From: Unio delphinus
Taxonomy: Eukaryota; Mollusca; Bivalvia; Unionida; Unionidae
Direction of reading: 5' to 3'
Length of the DNA: 64,000 nucleotides
Assembly (NCBI GenBank): GCA_029339505.1
Contig: JAQISU010000123.1
Coordinates: 3,146,501 to 3,210,500, forward strand
In this document: piece by piece, positions 24,413 to 36,962 of the stretch
How positions within the stretch are numbered: the first letter of the stretch is position 1
How the letters are laid out: each line of letters starts with the position of its first letter
The notes under the pieces: generated by a model
What the model was told of the DNA's origin: nothing
The model's input: only the letters and a program-made list of their open reading frames with translations
The model's database searches: none
Made by a program: the position numbers and the translations under genes

Positions 24413-26103
24413 TAACTTCAAAGCTCTGCCTTTAAAGTCATAATCAGATTTCATTATTGTCAACATTGTGATCTCACCTTTGTAGGAGAGGGACAATATT
24501 TGCTTGGCGGCCTTAAATTGTATGAAAAACATGTCGAATATAAAAATATGATGTGACTAAAGGGTCATATATGGAATTTCAACTTCAGTTTCCCTTCCAC
24601 AAGCGTTATAAATCTTGTTCTTTTACAATTATGTTGCCTTAGTTTACAAATTTTTATATTGACATGTGCCAAAGTGATAGTTATGGGGAAACAAATGAGA
24701 GACCAGGAGTAAACAGTGATTTTGTGGAAATCTAAAAAAAATTAAAACAATTACTACTTAACCTACAGTCAGTTTAATGATTTTATGAAATTTGATAGCA
24801 ATCGTAGGGAGAAATTATGCTTTCCAGTGCAGTATGACAATCTCAGATTTTTTAGGATATATTTTGTCAATCTTTTATATAACACATGTCACACAAAAAA
24901 AGTACTTCAAAGACGTGTTTAGTAAACATTTTCACTTATCTGGAATTATCTTTTGACATGTTCCACTCGATATTTGCTGCTTTAATTTCTTATTTGTAAA
25001 TGTTAAAACAAAGAAATGCACATTCAGTTTTAAATCTGCACTAAAAAATTGCACAACTTGTGTTTCAATAATCAAATATTTGCCTCAGAATCATAAGATC
25101 ACTTGGGACTGTATTACTTTTTAATTTTGGTGGCAGTGTGTAAATCCATTTATTGCACGTGAAATTTATGAGAAAAATTAGATATAGAATCGAAAATCTT
25201 TGCAACATTGCACACAATTTAAGCACTTGATCCATAATTTCTGCGCTAACTTCCACAAGAAGTTAAGGAGAAATACATTAACATTTACTTGTTTTTTATC
25301 ACAAATTATAACCTTATTTAGTCAAAAAATATAAATTTTACTTAAATTGACTGTTTTTCAATACACATAGAAAAATGGATGGATTGGTTGTTCTGACATC
25401 ACACAATAACAAAGCGAGCCTAAGTCAAGGGAGGTAATGCAGTCAGTGAATTAGACAGTTTAACACTTAATTTTATGGCAGACTTTAAGAAATTTGTTTG
25501 GGTTACAAATGCTTGGAGATGTGGATTTTAATTTACTTATTTTGTCTTAAAAAGTTAAGAAAATTACTTTAAGAAAAGATATTAGTCCTTATTTGACCTT
25601 TAAAGATGTGTCATTTTTTCATTTGATCATACTTGCTATGTTCTGTACACATTATTAAGTCTTATTCTGATCTAGTCTTACTGCAGGCAACAAATTACAA
25701 AGGAAACTTAATGGAAATGCAAACAGTTCATTGGCTGATTGAAAAATTACAGTTAATATAAGAAGTTAAGCTTTTAAAGGTACAAAACATTGACATTGCT
25801 TTCAGCAGATTATATAAAAGATTCCTGCACACGCAAATAAACATGAAGGAACAAGACTGGCACAGGTGCTAGTAAGCCAGGTACATTAGTAGTTTTCTCT
25901 TTCATAATTGTCTGAATAATTCATCATTTTATTGGAATAAGAATGAAATCTATATTATGTTGGATTTTTATTTTTTATTTTGGTAGTTTCTCTGGGACAA
26001 AAGGTTCTATATTGGATATGGTTTTGACCAAAATCAAATATCTAAAAGAATAAAAGCAGTCATCATTTTTCAAGTGCATGTATCCATTGTTTATTAACTG
26101 TAT
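24413..26103 (+). other. AT-rich stretch without recognised features
   Basis: No coding exon, RNA gene or mobile element was recognised on either strand. It could be distal NRF1 3'UTR or intergenic. Confidence 0.5.
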
Positions 26104-26960
26104 GTACAGCAATCTCCCGTTTGAACGGTACCCCTGACCAGCAGCCCCTGCTTCTAACAGTTAGAATCACTTTGCACTGACGAGTTTGTGTTTAAAAGTA
26201 CCCCATAAGAATGAGAAAATAACCTTGAACAAAACAGGATACCAGACAAAGACTGAAAAATCATGTGACAACACATTTATTGCTTCTAATATAAAGGAAG
26301 CATTTTGTCCACTCAACAAAAGTTTCATTTGCATAATTAAATCACATACAGTTAGCTTCATCCAAGTAAATCACTACCAAACATTAACATGTTATCACAT
26401 AAATGGAGATGTAATTTTTAAGAAGCAAAATGGTTATTCTACTCGATGACATCAAGTGGGGTGCCAAGGGGGGACTTGCTGAACAATTTTATGTAGAAAA
26501 GACTAAAGTAAAACAAATGTAAGTTGAAAAGATTTGAATAAACAATTTTGTAACCAATAAGGAAGTTATTCAGCAGCAGTGGGAAAATGGAGCAAATGGA
26601 AAGATAGGTATGTGTGCACCAACATTTATATGACGTTTTTGAATGATTTTGCAATGTGCATGACAACATACCCACTCACATATCACACTTGTGCCAAGAA
26701 TAAGAACTATCAATGTACATTCAGTTAAAATAAGTCTAATATTATAGCAAGAAGAACCTTTTTAATAATTAATGTTACTTTTAAACGATATTAAATAAAG
26801 ATATTAAATGCTTTGCGTTATGTAGTTTTATTTCTTTGTACATGACATAATTGTCAGAAGAAAATTTAGTCCCTCTCTGGAATGGCCACCCATCTTATTA
26901 ATCCACTTTCCCAGTGCAGAAGAGGTGGCCATATAAGAGGTGAGCTAGGGTTTGAAATTT
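26104..26960 (+). mobile_element. pogo/Tigger-type DNA transposon remnant, copy 2
   Basis: The left end CAGCAATCTCCCGTTTGAAC and the right end, read in reverse (CTCACCTCTTATATGGCCAC), both resemble Tigger terminal repeats. The internal segment 26555-26680 repeats the 'NKEVIQQQWENG' block seen in copy 1. Only ~850 bp remain and no transposase core is present. Confidence 0.6.
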
Positions 26961-27220
26961 CAACAACAGCTATGAAACATACTGGTACATTTCATGTTTT
27001 GTTGAATGTATGTTTGAGTAAATACTTTATTTTAAAGTTGAGGGGGAGTATTCTCTTAATTATCCTACATCTTTTCACTCTAGTGTATTTTCTGTTGTCA
27101 GTTGTCATTCTTGTATTAAGTTTTTAAAGTGTGTCGGTAGAATATTAAATTGTTTACTTTATACAGACATGTTCCTAAACATTATTTAATCTTTTCTTTG
27201 GGATAACTTCTCAGAGTGTT

Positions 27221-28714
27221 TGTAACAGAATTGTTACCAAGAGGATGGTGGATTAAATGAACAACACAAACACAATATGTGAAAGAAAATATATATTTAT
27301 GAAATAAATTATTAATGAAAAATAATGATGTATCAACACAATAACTCATGCGTTCAACCCACAATTACACTTACAACCATTCACAATACATGAATAAATG
27401 AAATATCAATACAAAATAAAACAGATATAAAGGGATCTCTTGGACTATACACAGATCCAAGGAACCTTTACGAAAATTATATTACCGCAAGTATAAATTA
27501 CGATAACAAACACAAAACATCAAACTATACTATCGCACGTATGGATTGCGACAACTAGCACGAACATATACATGTATTCAATCAAGTTGCTAGCTTTTAT
27601 TGAGATTCATGCAATCCCTTGAAATACTATTGTGTTCTGAAATAACCATGTAAATACAACAATGTATTCAATTGTACTACAATTGCAACACACACGTGTC
27701 TCGACCCTGTATAACCGTACGATTCACCACCTGTTGAATCGCCGCCCAGTTTCCCCGAAGACCTAGGGTTGACCAATACTTTTATCGGCCGTTTGCCCTT
27801 CACGGATCCACCACAGTTATACGTACAGACAGCATACAACATCTACTAGAACCAACGTTCCTCAATACCCTAGATGTCGCCCCGGATGTTTACAACTCTA
27901 GACAGCTCCGACACTCGGACTTCTAGATTTCCGGATATTTACACGTCACGACAGATGTAGACGAACAGACAATCTGACAGACAGACAGTCAGATACTTCA
28001 ATTCGATTGCACAATAAATCAGCAACAATTTCAGCTACAATCTCAGAGATGTTCTCAGCCGATGTTATCCGAGATGCTATCAGAGATGTTCCGCAATAAA
28101 TCATCTACAAAATCAGCTACGATCTCAAAGACGTTATCAACGATGTTATCAGATGCGTTATCAGAGATTATCAGATGTTATCAGATGCGCTATCAGATGC
28201 GTTATCAGATGCGTTATCAGATGTGTTATCAGATGCGCTATCAGAGATTATCAGATGTTATCAGATGCGTTATCAGATGTTATCAGATGCGCTATCAGAT
28301 GCGTTATCAGCTACAATAAAGAAACCAGACTAATAATAGTTGTCTCAAAAAAATAATCTAAACCTTAGATCACGCTATTGCATTTAAAGTCTAATAGTGA
28401 CTAGTAATTCCAAATATTCCACGTTTAAAATCTGCATTGCAATAAAGGCATCATTATATGAAATGATAAACTGAATAAAATTCACATTAAAACGAAATAT
28501 AAATTTAACACTCACCCCTTTGGCTGGAGATTGAAAGACGAGCTATCTATCCTGTGATTAGATACTTTAGGTCCCGTAATATTGATCATAAATATTCTGC
28601 CTTATATAGCCTCAAATAGGTGAGCAGAAATCACAGCAAGATTACCGTGCACCACGTGAAACTAATGTTCCGGATTTCATGTAATTCAAAATCAGGCACA
28701 TGCAAATCGTTACA
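27221..28714. mobile_element. CpG-richer block bounded by TGTAAC/GTTACA (possible LTR or inverted-repeat element)
   Basis: The block begins TGTAACAG and ends CGTTACA. It is visibly richer in CpG (27690-28020, 28560-28760) than the flanks. On the - strand a TATA-like GGCTATATAAGGC lies near 28600-28615, placed as a promoter would be in a minus-strand LTR starting at 28714. No matching flanking duplication or primer-binding site was found, so the class is uncertain. Confidence 0.35.
28040..28314 (+). repeat. 12-bp-type repeat (GTTATCAGATGC)
   Basis: A short-period array of GTTATCAGATGC, GCTATCAGATGC and ATCAGAGATT variants. It gives a repetitive peptide in every frame and is not a gene. It sits inside the CpG-richer block. 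Confidence 0.92.
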
Positions 28715-29164
28715 CGCCGCTTACCTTGGAGAAAACCACTTATTCACCCCAGGTAATGCATGTGTGACGAAACAAAGAAAATTGTGAGATTAGTTTGTAA
28801 ATGAATTAGAAAATAAATTAAATTTTCGCCTAATTCTGTGACAGTGTTATTAAATGAACTACACTGATATATGTAGGTTTGTTGTGTGTTCTATTTATTT
28901 GCAATAAATCTCTTTTACAGATAAATAGATTCTCACACACTTATAAGTTATTTTCATATAAGATTTGTCAGAATTCCTAGCTAAATCCAGATTCACCAAA
29001 ATTTATAAAAAGAGTGTACATTTCAATTAGCTATTTTAACCTTGGGGTTTGCTCTGAATGGAAACATGGTTTACTTTTAGTCCTTGGTTTGCACATATTT
29101 TGTCAGTTACAAAAACAGAAGTATGATTGTAAATGAGGTAACATATTTAGATGGTATATAAGAG

Positions 29165-30045
29165 GCACCAAATTTAGTCACAGTTGCAATAATGAAAGTA
29201 TGATGACACACAGGCAATCAATTTAGTTACAGGAATAGAAGTATGATGGCACACAGGTAATCAATTTTGTGACAGGAATAGAAGTATGATGACACACAGG
29301 CAATCAATTTAGTTACAGGAATAGAAGTATGATGGCACACAGGTAATCAATTTTGTGACAGGAATAGAAGTATGATGACACACAGGCAATCAATTTAGTT
29401 ACAGGAATAGAAGTATGATGGCACAGAGGTAATCAGTTTAGTTATCAGAATAGAAGTATGATGACACAGAGGCAATCAATTTAGTTACAGGAATAGAAGT
29501 ATGATGGCACAGAGGTAATCAGTTTAGTTACAGGAATAGAAGTATGATGGCACAGAGGTAATCAGTTTAGTTACCAGAATAGAAGTATGATGGCACACAG
29601 GTAATCAATTTAGTAAACAGGAATAGAAGTATGATGGCACAGAGGCAATCAATTTAGTTACAGGAATAGAAGTATGATGGCACAGAGGTAATCAGTTTAG
29701 TTACAGGAATAGAAGTATGATGGCACAGAGGTAATCAGTTTAGTTACCAGAATAGAAATATGGCACACAGGCAATCAATTTAGTAAACAGGAATAGAAGT
29801 ATGATGACACAGAGGCAATCAATTTAGTTACAGGAATAGAAGTATGATGGCACACAGGCAATCAATTTAGTTACAGGAATAGAAGTATGATGGCACAGAG
29901 GTAATCAGTTTAGTTACAGGAATAGTATGATGGTACTCGGAGGCAATTAATTTAGTTACAGGTTTAGAAGTATGATGACACAGGCAATCAATTAAGTTAC
30001 AGTAAAAGAAGTGTGATGGCCAACAGGAGGCAATATATTTAGTGA
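29165..30045 (+). repeat. 43-bp minisatellite, ~20 units
   Basis: Unit: AGGAATAGAAGTATGATGGC, ACACAGGTAATCAATTTAGTTAC. Variants alternate GACACACAGGCAATCAA and GGCACAGAGGTAATCAG. More diverged units run to ~30240. Confidence 0.96.
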
Positions 30046-30249
30046 CAGTTATAAGACCAGAAATAAGATGGTAAACATGTATTTAAGAAAGATGGAACTA
30101 AAACAGATGGCACTAAATGTTGTCAGTTGCAGGAACAGAAGTATAAGGGTCCAAAATGGAGGCACCAGATTTAGTTAATTACAGGAACAGAAGTAAGATG
30201 TCACACAGAAGGTTTTACATTTAGTCACAGTTACAAGAATGGCTTGAAG

Positions 30250-31850
30250 AAAGGAGACAACTTATTTAATCATTGTTAACCATTTGTGACAAGACCATTT
30301 TTCTGGTTGATTTATGAATCCTTGTTTGGAACAGAAACACTGATAAAGTATGGAAACACCTGATTTGCATAAAGCTCTCCAGCTTTTTCTTGTGTGTTTG
30401 CAAGATCTCATTTACATATTATTTGTTTAATATAAGACTATGCAATACCAGTTATGACCTACAATGACCACACCCCATGTTTTCAATAGAGAATGGCATC
30501 ACACAAAAGGCAAGTTTAACTTGCATGTCTTTAGAATGTAACTTGTGCTAGTAAACATTTTATCCTCGAAAAATGCAATTTTGCCATAAATGTGCATTAT
30601 ATCTGAAACTGATATATATAACTCTACAATATTTTTCTCACCACAAGACTTGCTCATTGCGAATTCTTTAAACTTGTTTCATTAAATTTGTATGAAATGA
30701 ACAATCTTTAAATTAGGTCTATTTAGTATTTTTTATGGCCTTTCTATGATCTTGATAAGTCATTTGTGAAATCATGCATTCAGTCATATGTGAATTTGTT
30801 ACATGTTTAGGCTCTCATAAACAGTAACAACGAAAAAGTGAAAATAACAACCTTTATACAGTTTGACAAATAATTTATTTCCCATGAAAATCAAGGTGAA
30901 AATGCAGAAAAGAACTGCCAGTTTTAAGAATCAAATAAAATAAAATCCAAGAATAATCCCAGAATTAAAAATTAGACATCCTTGTAATAAAATGTTCTAA
31001 TGAATTTGAGGTCAAGTCCTGACGAAAATCCCAAAATGGAAGGTGATTACATATGCTGTAGCCTGTATAGCACTGAAGTGTTAACATTTCTTTGTTTACT
31101 AACAGAAACAAATCCCGTCTTTGAATTTCAAATAAAATTTCAATAAATGTCTTTGTTCTAGAATCAACTCAGAACAAAAAGTATTTCCAAGGTAAAATAA
31201 TCTCTTAGAATTCAAATAATTTGAATAAAATTTTTAAGAAAACTCAAAAACTTATCTCAGCAGAAGAAAACACTTGATGTTGAAAAATATCTCTCTAAAC
31301 ATCCCTATTAAATGTGGTTACTGCGTAAAACAGTTCCAGTGAATCTCAAATTGTGAAATGACAACGCAGAATTTCAAAATAATTGCTAGAAGCTATTTCA
31401 TCTAAAGTCACATACTTTAGTACAACCTTGGTTTCACTCTGTATGAAATTTCACACTAAGAAGGAATATAAAAAATGTTAAATACATTTTTACAGCGAGG
31501 AGCTATGTCAACTTGTCAAATTATAAATTTTCAAAGAAGTAAACTGAATTTCTGGAAAATATCTCCAGCAAATAAAATTACATTACAATAGCATGAAATA
31601 GAATTTTTTAAAAATTCAACTAACAAACGAACAATTAAATTAAATATATATTAAATCAGATATACATAACACTTCCTGCCCATAAAGAAAAGGAAACATT
31701 TCTATGATAAGCTTTATTTTTACCATAGATTAATTTATACACAAGGTTTATAAACAAAAAAAAACTCTTGAACTAGACACAGTGTGCATGAAACAATACA
31801 ATACTATAGATGGGAAAGTGCATCTGTTGTTAAATTATCTTTTCCCTTAA
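30250..31850 (+). other. AT-rich stretch without recognised features
   Basis: No exon, RNA gene or named repeat seen. It may include decayed downstream parts of the minus-strand Gypsy element that follows. Confidence 0.5.
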
Positions 31851-31859
31851 CGTGCCTCA

Positions 31860-33141
31860 TGTCAAGATTGTATTCCTGGAACAGCAAACTCCACATTAGT
31901 AGCATTTGATATTTTTTTCATCTTGCCAATGAAAGTAAGGAGATTGTGGTAACTAATCACAATAATTGATGAAGGAGCTGAACCAATGTAAACTTCAAAA
32001 TTTTGAAATGCCAATATCAAAGCCAAACATTCCTTCTCGATTGTTGAATAATTTCTTTGATGGTTTTTTAATTTTAAGAAAAATAGCACACTGGATGATC
32101 AGTATCATTTTTGTCCTCTTTAATCAATACTGCTCCAACCCCAACATCACTTGCATCAACAGACAATTTAAATGATTGGCTGAAATTTTGAGCTGTAAGA
32201 ACTGTTGTGCTGTTAAGTATGGCTTTAAACTTATCGAAAGCCTACAGATATTTCTCAATCCAAAGAAATGTGTTTTTCTGGCTTAACAAATTGATCAGGA
32301 GTTCAGCAATTATCAAAACATTTCAACAAAATTTCTGGTAGTATCCATCCATATCTAAAAATCACATCAGTCGCTTTTAACTAACAGGCATGGGAAATTC
32401 AGAAATGGCATTGAATTTAGCATCTATAGATTTAACTTGTCCATGTCCCACATTATGTCCTAGAAAAGTTTCACTAGCACAGCAGAACCCCCTTGGCGAC
32501 CCTTTCATCCCAGATGGCATCACTTTATTATTTTAAAATCCATCTTGATTTACAAATGTCTAATTTTGTTTTGCTCTTTCTGTTAGTGGAATTTGCCAAA
32601 ATCCTTATGAAAAGTCAAATTTATTGACATACTTGGCATTTCCAATTTTATTAATAGTCATTGATTCTTGGTAATTAAAATGAATGTGTCACACTCTTCA
32701 CCTTTATATAATCAGTGCACATACAGAAATTTTATCTGGTTTTGGAACAAGTATACATGATGAACATCACTTTTACTTGGCTGTATGAAATCATTCTCCA
32801 GCAAATACTGAGTTTTTTTTTAAAGAATTCCTGTTTGAGAGGGTTCATTCTGTACAGATGTTGTTTCACAGGTTTGGAATTTACAATTTCAATATCATGA
32901 AAAATTTTGTTTTTGCTGGAACATATGGAAATAAGTGCTCATCTTCAGTTAATAACTGTTCAAGTTCATTTCTTTCTTGCTGTTGAAAATGTGAAAGTTT
33001 TTGGTTTAGATCTTTCATAATTTCTGAATTTTGAAGATTTGTCACTCCAATATCAGTAGAATCCGTTGATATTCCTGCACTTAACTCTTCACTGAGTGGG
33101 ACTGGTACATTCAATCTTTGCCAAGATTGTGAAGAGTCCAT
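31860..33141 (-). mobile_element. Ty3/Gypsy pol fragment (RT to RNase H), decayed, - strand
   Basis: Read from 33141 downward. A frame (33141-32881) with ELEQLLTEDEHLFPYVP corresponds to the linker before Gypsy reverse transcriptase. Broken RT frames follow, then an RNase H start with VDASDVGVGAVL near 32150, and KNHQRNYSTIEKECLALILA (32089-31862), the Gypsy RNase H hallmark. The RT is interrupted by stops and frameshifts. Its upstream end abuts the LINE at ~33105. Confidence 0.82.
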
Positions 33142-35835
33142 CTCTGCTGACTAGATCAATATCCCTGGTGAGGTCTGTAAAGGGCAGAAAGAGGAGTTCT
33201 CTATATTTCTTCTGCAGTTGCCTGGTGGAGAAGATCATGTCAAATGTGGTTCTCAGCGCTCAACCAGCACTGCGACTCTGGATACACTCTGTCAGCAAGT
33301 TGGTCAGGATGACGTTTGTGACAACTATCCACGATGCAGAGAAGGGATATGCTCCTGTAGTTGTTGCAGTCACTTCTGTTGCCTTTATTCTTGTACAGGG
33401 CTACGATGTTGATATCTCTTATGACCGGAGACACTGCACCTTCATCCCAGCACTGGCAGAGGAGGTCGTGCAGGTGTGTGAGCAGCATGCTGCAGCCGCA
33501 CTTGATGACTTCTGCTGAGATGCCATCCTTCACTGGGGCTTTACCTAAGGACATTTTCTCTAAGGCTTTCTTTCGCGCTGCCACAATAGGTTTCTCGTCT
33601 AGTTCGACCATGACCCGGATGTTTTCAATTGCATTGAGGGTATTGTTGGTCACGTGGTTCTCTCTGGAGTAGAGTTCAGAGTAGTACTCCACCCAATATT
33701 CCATCTGCTTGCTCTTGTCGTGGATGGTATCGCCTGCGGAAGACCTAAGTGGTGCTATCACTTTCTTGAGACCCATTGCTTTCTTTATGCCCGTGAACAT
33801 GCCTCTGGTGTTTCCGATAACTGCTGCTGACTGGATGCTCTGACAGCTGAATCCAACATTCATTGGGGCACTGCCGTGCTAAACTCTGCACTTTGCTTAT
33901 AGTAGACCTGTATGCCTGTAGAATCCTCTGGCATCGGTATCATTTGTATTCCATCTGAGGTGAGCATTACGACGCTCTTCTATGTCTGGCGTGAATGTGG
34001 CGGAATTAGACTCAAACCAGTCATTGTTCTTTGACTGCTTATTACCAAAGATTCATGTGGCTGTGCTGTACACAGTCTCTATGATGTGATCCCATCTCTC
34101 TATGGCACTACCGTTGGGAGGTTCTGAATCCAACGTCTTGGAGAGGGCATAAGTGAATTCCTGTCTTGTCTGGAGATGAAATCTTGCTCACGTCAAGGTG
34201 TGGTTTACCCTCTTGCCTAGAGTGGTGTATCTTCTTTGGCTGAAGCTTCATTTTTCAGCACACCAGTGAGTGATCAGTGTCGCAGTCAGCGCTGTGGAAG
34301 GTACAGGTAAGAAGCACACCCTTCATGGTAGACCGCCTCATAATGATCAAGTCCAATTGGTGTCAGTTTTTGGATTGGGGATGCCTCCAAGACACTTCAT
34401 GATGTGGCTTTGTCTGAAAGAATGAATTGGTGATACTGAGGTCGTGGTACAAGCACATCTCAAAGAGCAGCTGCACGATCTCATGCATCTTCCCAATGTC
34501 AAACTTGCCAAGACAGGAAGGCTAAGAATCATGGTCAGCACCCACCATAGCATTAAAGTATCCCAGTAAAATCAAGTTCGCTTCCTTGGGAATATTTGTC
34601 GATGAGCGAGTTAAATTCGTTGTAGAACTCATCATTGGTATATGCGGTGGCGCTTAGTATGGAATCACAAATGCTGATCATGTTAACAGGCCCGGTTGTG
34701 GTGTGAAGGCAGAGGGATAATAATCTTCCGTTTTCTTGTTGGCAGGGTTACATTATCCCCAGCAGAGAGTTCCTGACGGCGAATCCAACACCAAAATCTC
34801 TGGTTTGGTAAGCGAATTCCTTGCCAGAAGAACATGTCTGAGGGACCCGGAATCTGGTAGCAGTGTCTTCTGTAGTGTGGCGATGTCGACCTGGAGTCTT
34901 GCAAGTTTGGCATGGATGACTTTAGTCTTTCGAACATCGCTGATTCACTGGAGATCATCTGAGTCCAGTCAGCATGATACGGATATTCCATGTGCCTAGC
35001 TTGAGGATTGGGGGTTGCCTTGTTGGTTTTCGTTTGTTGCTTCTTGGTGCAATATTTGCAGTCCGCTTTGTCTAGTAGTAGCGTACCTTAATCCCTACGC
35101 ACCCAGTAAGACAGACGAGCTGTGGCGGGACGACACCTTATTGTCTGAGGGCTGCCCAGTTTTAGGTGGGCGGTTGCTGTCCATTGAGATCTTTTAGTCT
35201 CCCATCGTCGGAAGCAACCCCTGGTGGCTGCTTCTACGCCAATCGAACCATGCCTTATAACCAGTAAACTGCTGTTTCCCATGTTGTGTCGACGCTGTGA
35301 AGTGAAGGTGGAGTGTCCTCTTCAGGGCGCAAGCCTGGGCAGGGTGATATGGAGAATCAGTTGTTGTGACTATAGTTGATTACCCGCTTCACGCAGCTGT
35401 TGCATCCAATGGAAAGAACAAGCCGATACGTCATGGTACCAGCGGTGTCATAAGAGTTACCGAGATGACAATGAAAAGTTGCCTTAAGGACTCCGTCTCC
35501 GGATTTTCTGTTAGGGTTTACTCTGTTAGCCTTTCCCATGAGAGGGTATAGTCGCAAGGAAGTGAAGGTTTGAAGTCCGAGTTTAGCTTCTCCTAGATGG
35601 GCGACCACCCAAGGTTAACGAGCCCCATCTGCCCGTAGCATCTGGTTTTGAGGCGTCAGAAATTCGCCTGTTATCCATTCTCCAGTCCATTTCAACAGGT
35701 TCTGCCTGGCATAGTTAAGGGCTGGAGCTGGATTTGGTTGTCAGCGGCAATGCATTTGAGGGTGTGGTGGGGGGTCCAAGGGAAATTGATGCTTATCTCT
35801 AACATCCACTCCAGCGATAACAACCCTTAGAACCC
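33105..35835 (-). mobile_element. Non-LTR retrotransposon (endonuclease + RT), 3' truncated, - strand
   Basis: 35835-35000 is probably 5' untranslated. 35000-33900 encodes a broken endonuclease domain (TWNIRIML, VGFAVRNSLL and DFTGIL-like blocks in several frames). 33863-33240 keeps a 207-codon open frame with the RT approach region (VTNNTLNAIENI, KAPVKDGISAEVIKCG, YKNKGNRSDCNNYRSISLL, LADRVYPESQC). Past 33240 the frame shifts but RQLQKKYRELL and DLVSRDGLF can be read to ~33105. The catalytic YADD region and 3' end are missing. Confidence 0.85.
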
Positions 35836-36790
35836 TTCTGATATTGGAGTGACAAAACTATGGAATTCATAAATTATGAAATATCATCTAGACCATAAAC
35901 TTTCATAGTTACAAGAGCAAGAAGAAAATGAACTCAGCTATTATTTGATATGAGCACTTATTTCAATGTTCCTGCAAGGACAAACACAATTTTCCATGCC
36001 GTTGCAATTCTGGGTTATAAACCTATGAAACAACACCTGTACAGAATGAACCCTTTAAACAGGATTATTTGAAAATAGAAATTCAGCATTTGCTGGAGAG
36101 TGATTTTATAGAGCCAAGTAAAATGTGAGTGGAGTTCACCTAACAGACTTGTTCCGAAACCGGATAAAACTTTCCGCTTGTGTACATGTACTATTATAGA
36201 AAGGTGAATAGTGTAGTAAAGACAGATTCATTTCCATTACCAAGAATCAATTACTTTATTAATAAGATCGGAAATACCAAGTATGTCACCAAATTCGATC
36301 TTCTGAAAGTTTTTTGCCGAATTCCACTAACGGAAAGACAAATGAAATTTCGACATTCGTGACAGAACGGCTTATGAATATGATCACCTCTGGTCTGAAT
36401 CACTGTGATGCTTACATATATATGGTGTCATCATCTACAACGACACCTGAAAAAAAAACATTTAGCAACAATTTGGAAATTCTTTGACGTACTCACCGAT
36501 GCAAATTCGACAATTAATTTATCTAAAAGTGGGTTCCGTGCTAGTGTAAGTTTTCTAGAACATATTGTGGGACATAAACACGTGGAACCTATATATGATA
36601 TGGTCATGGCTGTTTCTGAATTTCCCGTGTCTGTTAATAGATATCACTACTAGGGTAGAGTTTATTGTTACAGGAATATAATCTTGATCAGGCACATCAA
36701 GGGAAAAAAGATAATTTAATAGCAGATGCACTATCCCGTGTGTCGAAATGTATTATTTTATGTATACTGTTTGTAATGCATACTATTTCA
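35836..36790 (+). mobile_element. Ty3/Gypsy pol fragment, decayed, + strand
   Basis: Opens with GATATTGGAGTGACAAA, the same point of the same family as the minus-strand copy (33040-33060). It continues with RT blocks: HPYRMNPL-like, LLESDFIEPS, then YRKVNSVVKTDSFPLPRI and KYVTKFDLLK (36180-36360). At ~36655 it jumps to LLQEYNLDQAHQGKKD and ADALSRV, the end of RNase H. An internal deletion has therefore removed the catalytic RT core and most of RNase H. Confidence 0.82.
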
Positions 36791-36891
36791 TCTTATACTG
36801 TTTCTTATGCCTCATGTATTATTAATCTATGTTAAAAAAAAGAAAGCTGTTATCATATAAATCTTTCTTTTTTTCCTTGGGGGTGGGGTAA

Positions 36892-36892
<1 letters not shown>

Positions 36893-36958
<66 letters not shown>
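36893..36958. repeat. (TA)n microsatellite
   Basis: About 33 TA dinucleotides just after the Gypsy fragment. Confidence 0.98.

Positions 36959-36959
<1 letters not shown>

Positions 36960-36962
<3 letters not shown>

Noticed and set aside
28062..28356. Met/Tyr/Gln/Arg-rich repetitive frames
   Set aside because: Generated by the 12-bp repeat; no independent coding evidence.
33096..33518. 140-codon + strand frame
   Set aside because: Antisense shadow of the LINE RT region with a recognisable 207-codon frame on the - strand.
34736..35197. + strand frames over the LINE 5' half
   Set aside because: They oppose the endonuclease coding strand and show no domain of their own.
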